A stretch of DNA of 9,095 nt from positions 1 through 9,095 of the forward strand of contig JAHIJU010000398.1 in NCBI GenBank assembly GCA_018898235.1, given 5' to 3'. Shown here piece by piece: positions 8,812-9,095 of this stretch. Under the pieces are notes generated by a model, which did not search any database, was not told the DNA's origin, and saw only the letters and a list, made by a program, of their open reading frames with translations. Position numbers and translations under genes: made by a program. Position 1 is the stretch's first letter. Every line of letters starts with the position of its first letter. Origin of the DNA: Actinomycetota bacterium (GTDB taxonomy: Bacteria > Actinomycetota > Actinomycetes > Actinomycetales > Cellulomonadaceae).

Positions 8812-9095
8812 GGGTGATCATCGCCGGGGCCGGTTCGGTCGGGCGGTCCATCGCACGTGAGCTGCTGCTGCACGGCCACGAGGTGACGGTCGTCGACCGG
8901 CAGCCGTCGGCCATGCGCGTCGCCCAGGTGGCCGACGCCGAGTGGGTGCTCGCCGATGCGTGCGAGCTGCCCGCACTGCGCCAGATCCGCGCCGACGAGT
9001 GCGATGTCATGGTCGCCGCGACCGGGGACGACAAGGCGAACCTGGTGATCTCACTGCTCGCCAAGACCGAGTTCGGAGTCCCGCGCACCGTCGCC
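8808..9095 (+). CDS. Second TrkA-family potassium regulatory protein, N-terminal part (3' end outside window)
   Basis: The first 96 residues of a second RCK_N Rossmann domain, open to the right edge. It starts MRVIIAGAGSVGRSIARELL with the dinucleotide motif GAGSVG (7-12) and Asp30 in VTVVDRQ. ATGDDKANLVISLLAK (71-86) is typical of TrkA. By gene order it matches CeoC. E. coli TrkA fuses two RCK halves in one chain, whereas actinobacteria often encode the two as separate adjacent genes, as here. The ATG overlaps the stop of the upstream RCK gene (ATGA, 8808-8811), so translational coupling and a roughly equal dose of the two partners are likely. It differs from its neighbour in sequence well beyond the motifs, so it is an old duplication. 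The C-terminal domain cannot be assessed. Confidence 0.93.
   Translation, partial: MRVIIAGAGSVGRSIARELLLHGHEVTVVDRQPSAMRVAQVADAEWVLADACELPALRQIRADECDVMVAATGDDKANLVISLLAKTEFGVPRTVA

Overview
The window is very GC-rich DNA with strong third-position G/C bias, frequent GTG starts and short intergenic gaps, so it comes from a high-GC actinomycete. A Cellulomonas-like or other Micrococcales host is my best guess, from gene style and gene order only. I see no insertion sequences, CRISPR, phage genes, tRNA or rRNA. This is ordinary chromosomal housekeeping DNA, and coding sequence fills nearly all of it.

Layout: (1) positions 2-346, the 3' end of an aminoglycoside/choline-kinase-type phosphotransferase gene, plus strand. 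(2) 414-1574, a PrsW-family intramembrane metalloprotease, plus strand, with a -10-like box placed so that the mRNA would be leaderless. (3) A convergent gap at 1575-1677 with a long composite hairpin and a second hairpin, read as the terminators of the protease and aconitase genes. (4) 1678-4428, aconitase on the minus strand, with a good ribosome binding site and an 18-bp near-palindrome in its upstream region. (5) 4529-4693, an unrecognised 54-residue protein, minus strand. (6) 4774-6015, a TRAM-domain RNA (uracil-C5)-methyltransferase, minus strand. (7) 6012-8066, a KimA/KUP-like APC-superfamily transporter, minus strand, joined to the methyltransferase by an ATGA overlap. (8) 8067-8145, a 79-bp divergent intergenic region with two -10 boxes and a perfect 15-bp inverted repeat. 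(9) 8146-8811 and 8808-9095 (cut by the window end), two RCK/TrkA-type potassium regulatory proteins, plus strand, also joined by an ATGA overlap.

The most coherent functional unit is 6012-9095. It holds a transporter that keeps the potassium-coordinating residues of KimA, divergently transcribed from two RCK proteins, with no TrkH/TrkG-type channel subunit in view. The same order (methyltransferase, membrane protein, then divergent ceoB and ceoC) matches my memory of Mycobacterium tuberculosis Rv2689c-Rv2692, so the block looks like an old conserved actinobacterial potassium module rather than a new island.

The points most worth a second look are: the assignment of the transporter to potassium and its possible pairing with the RCK proteins; the loss of all expected iron-sulfur cluster cysteines in the methyltransferase; the acnA operator-like palindrome; and the leaderless-type promoters.
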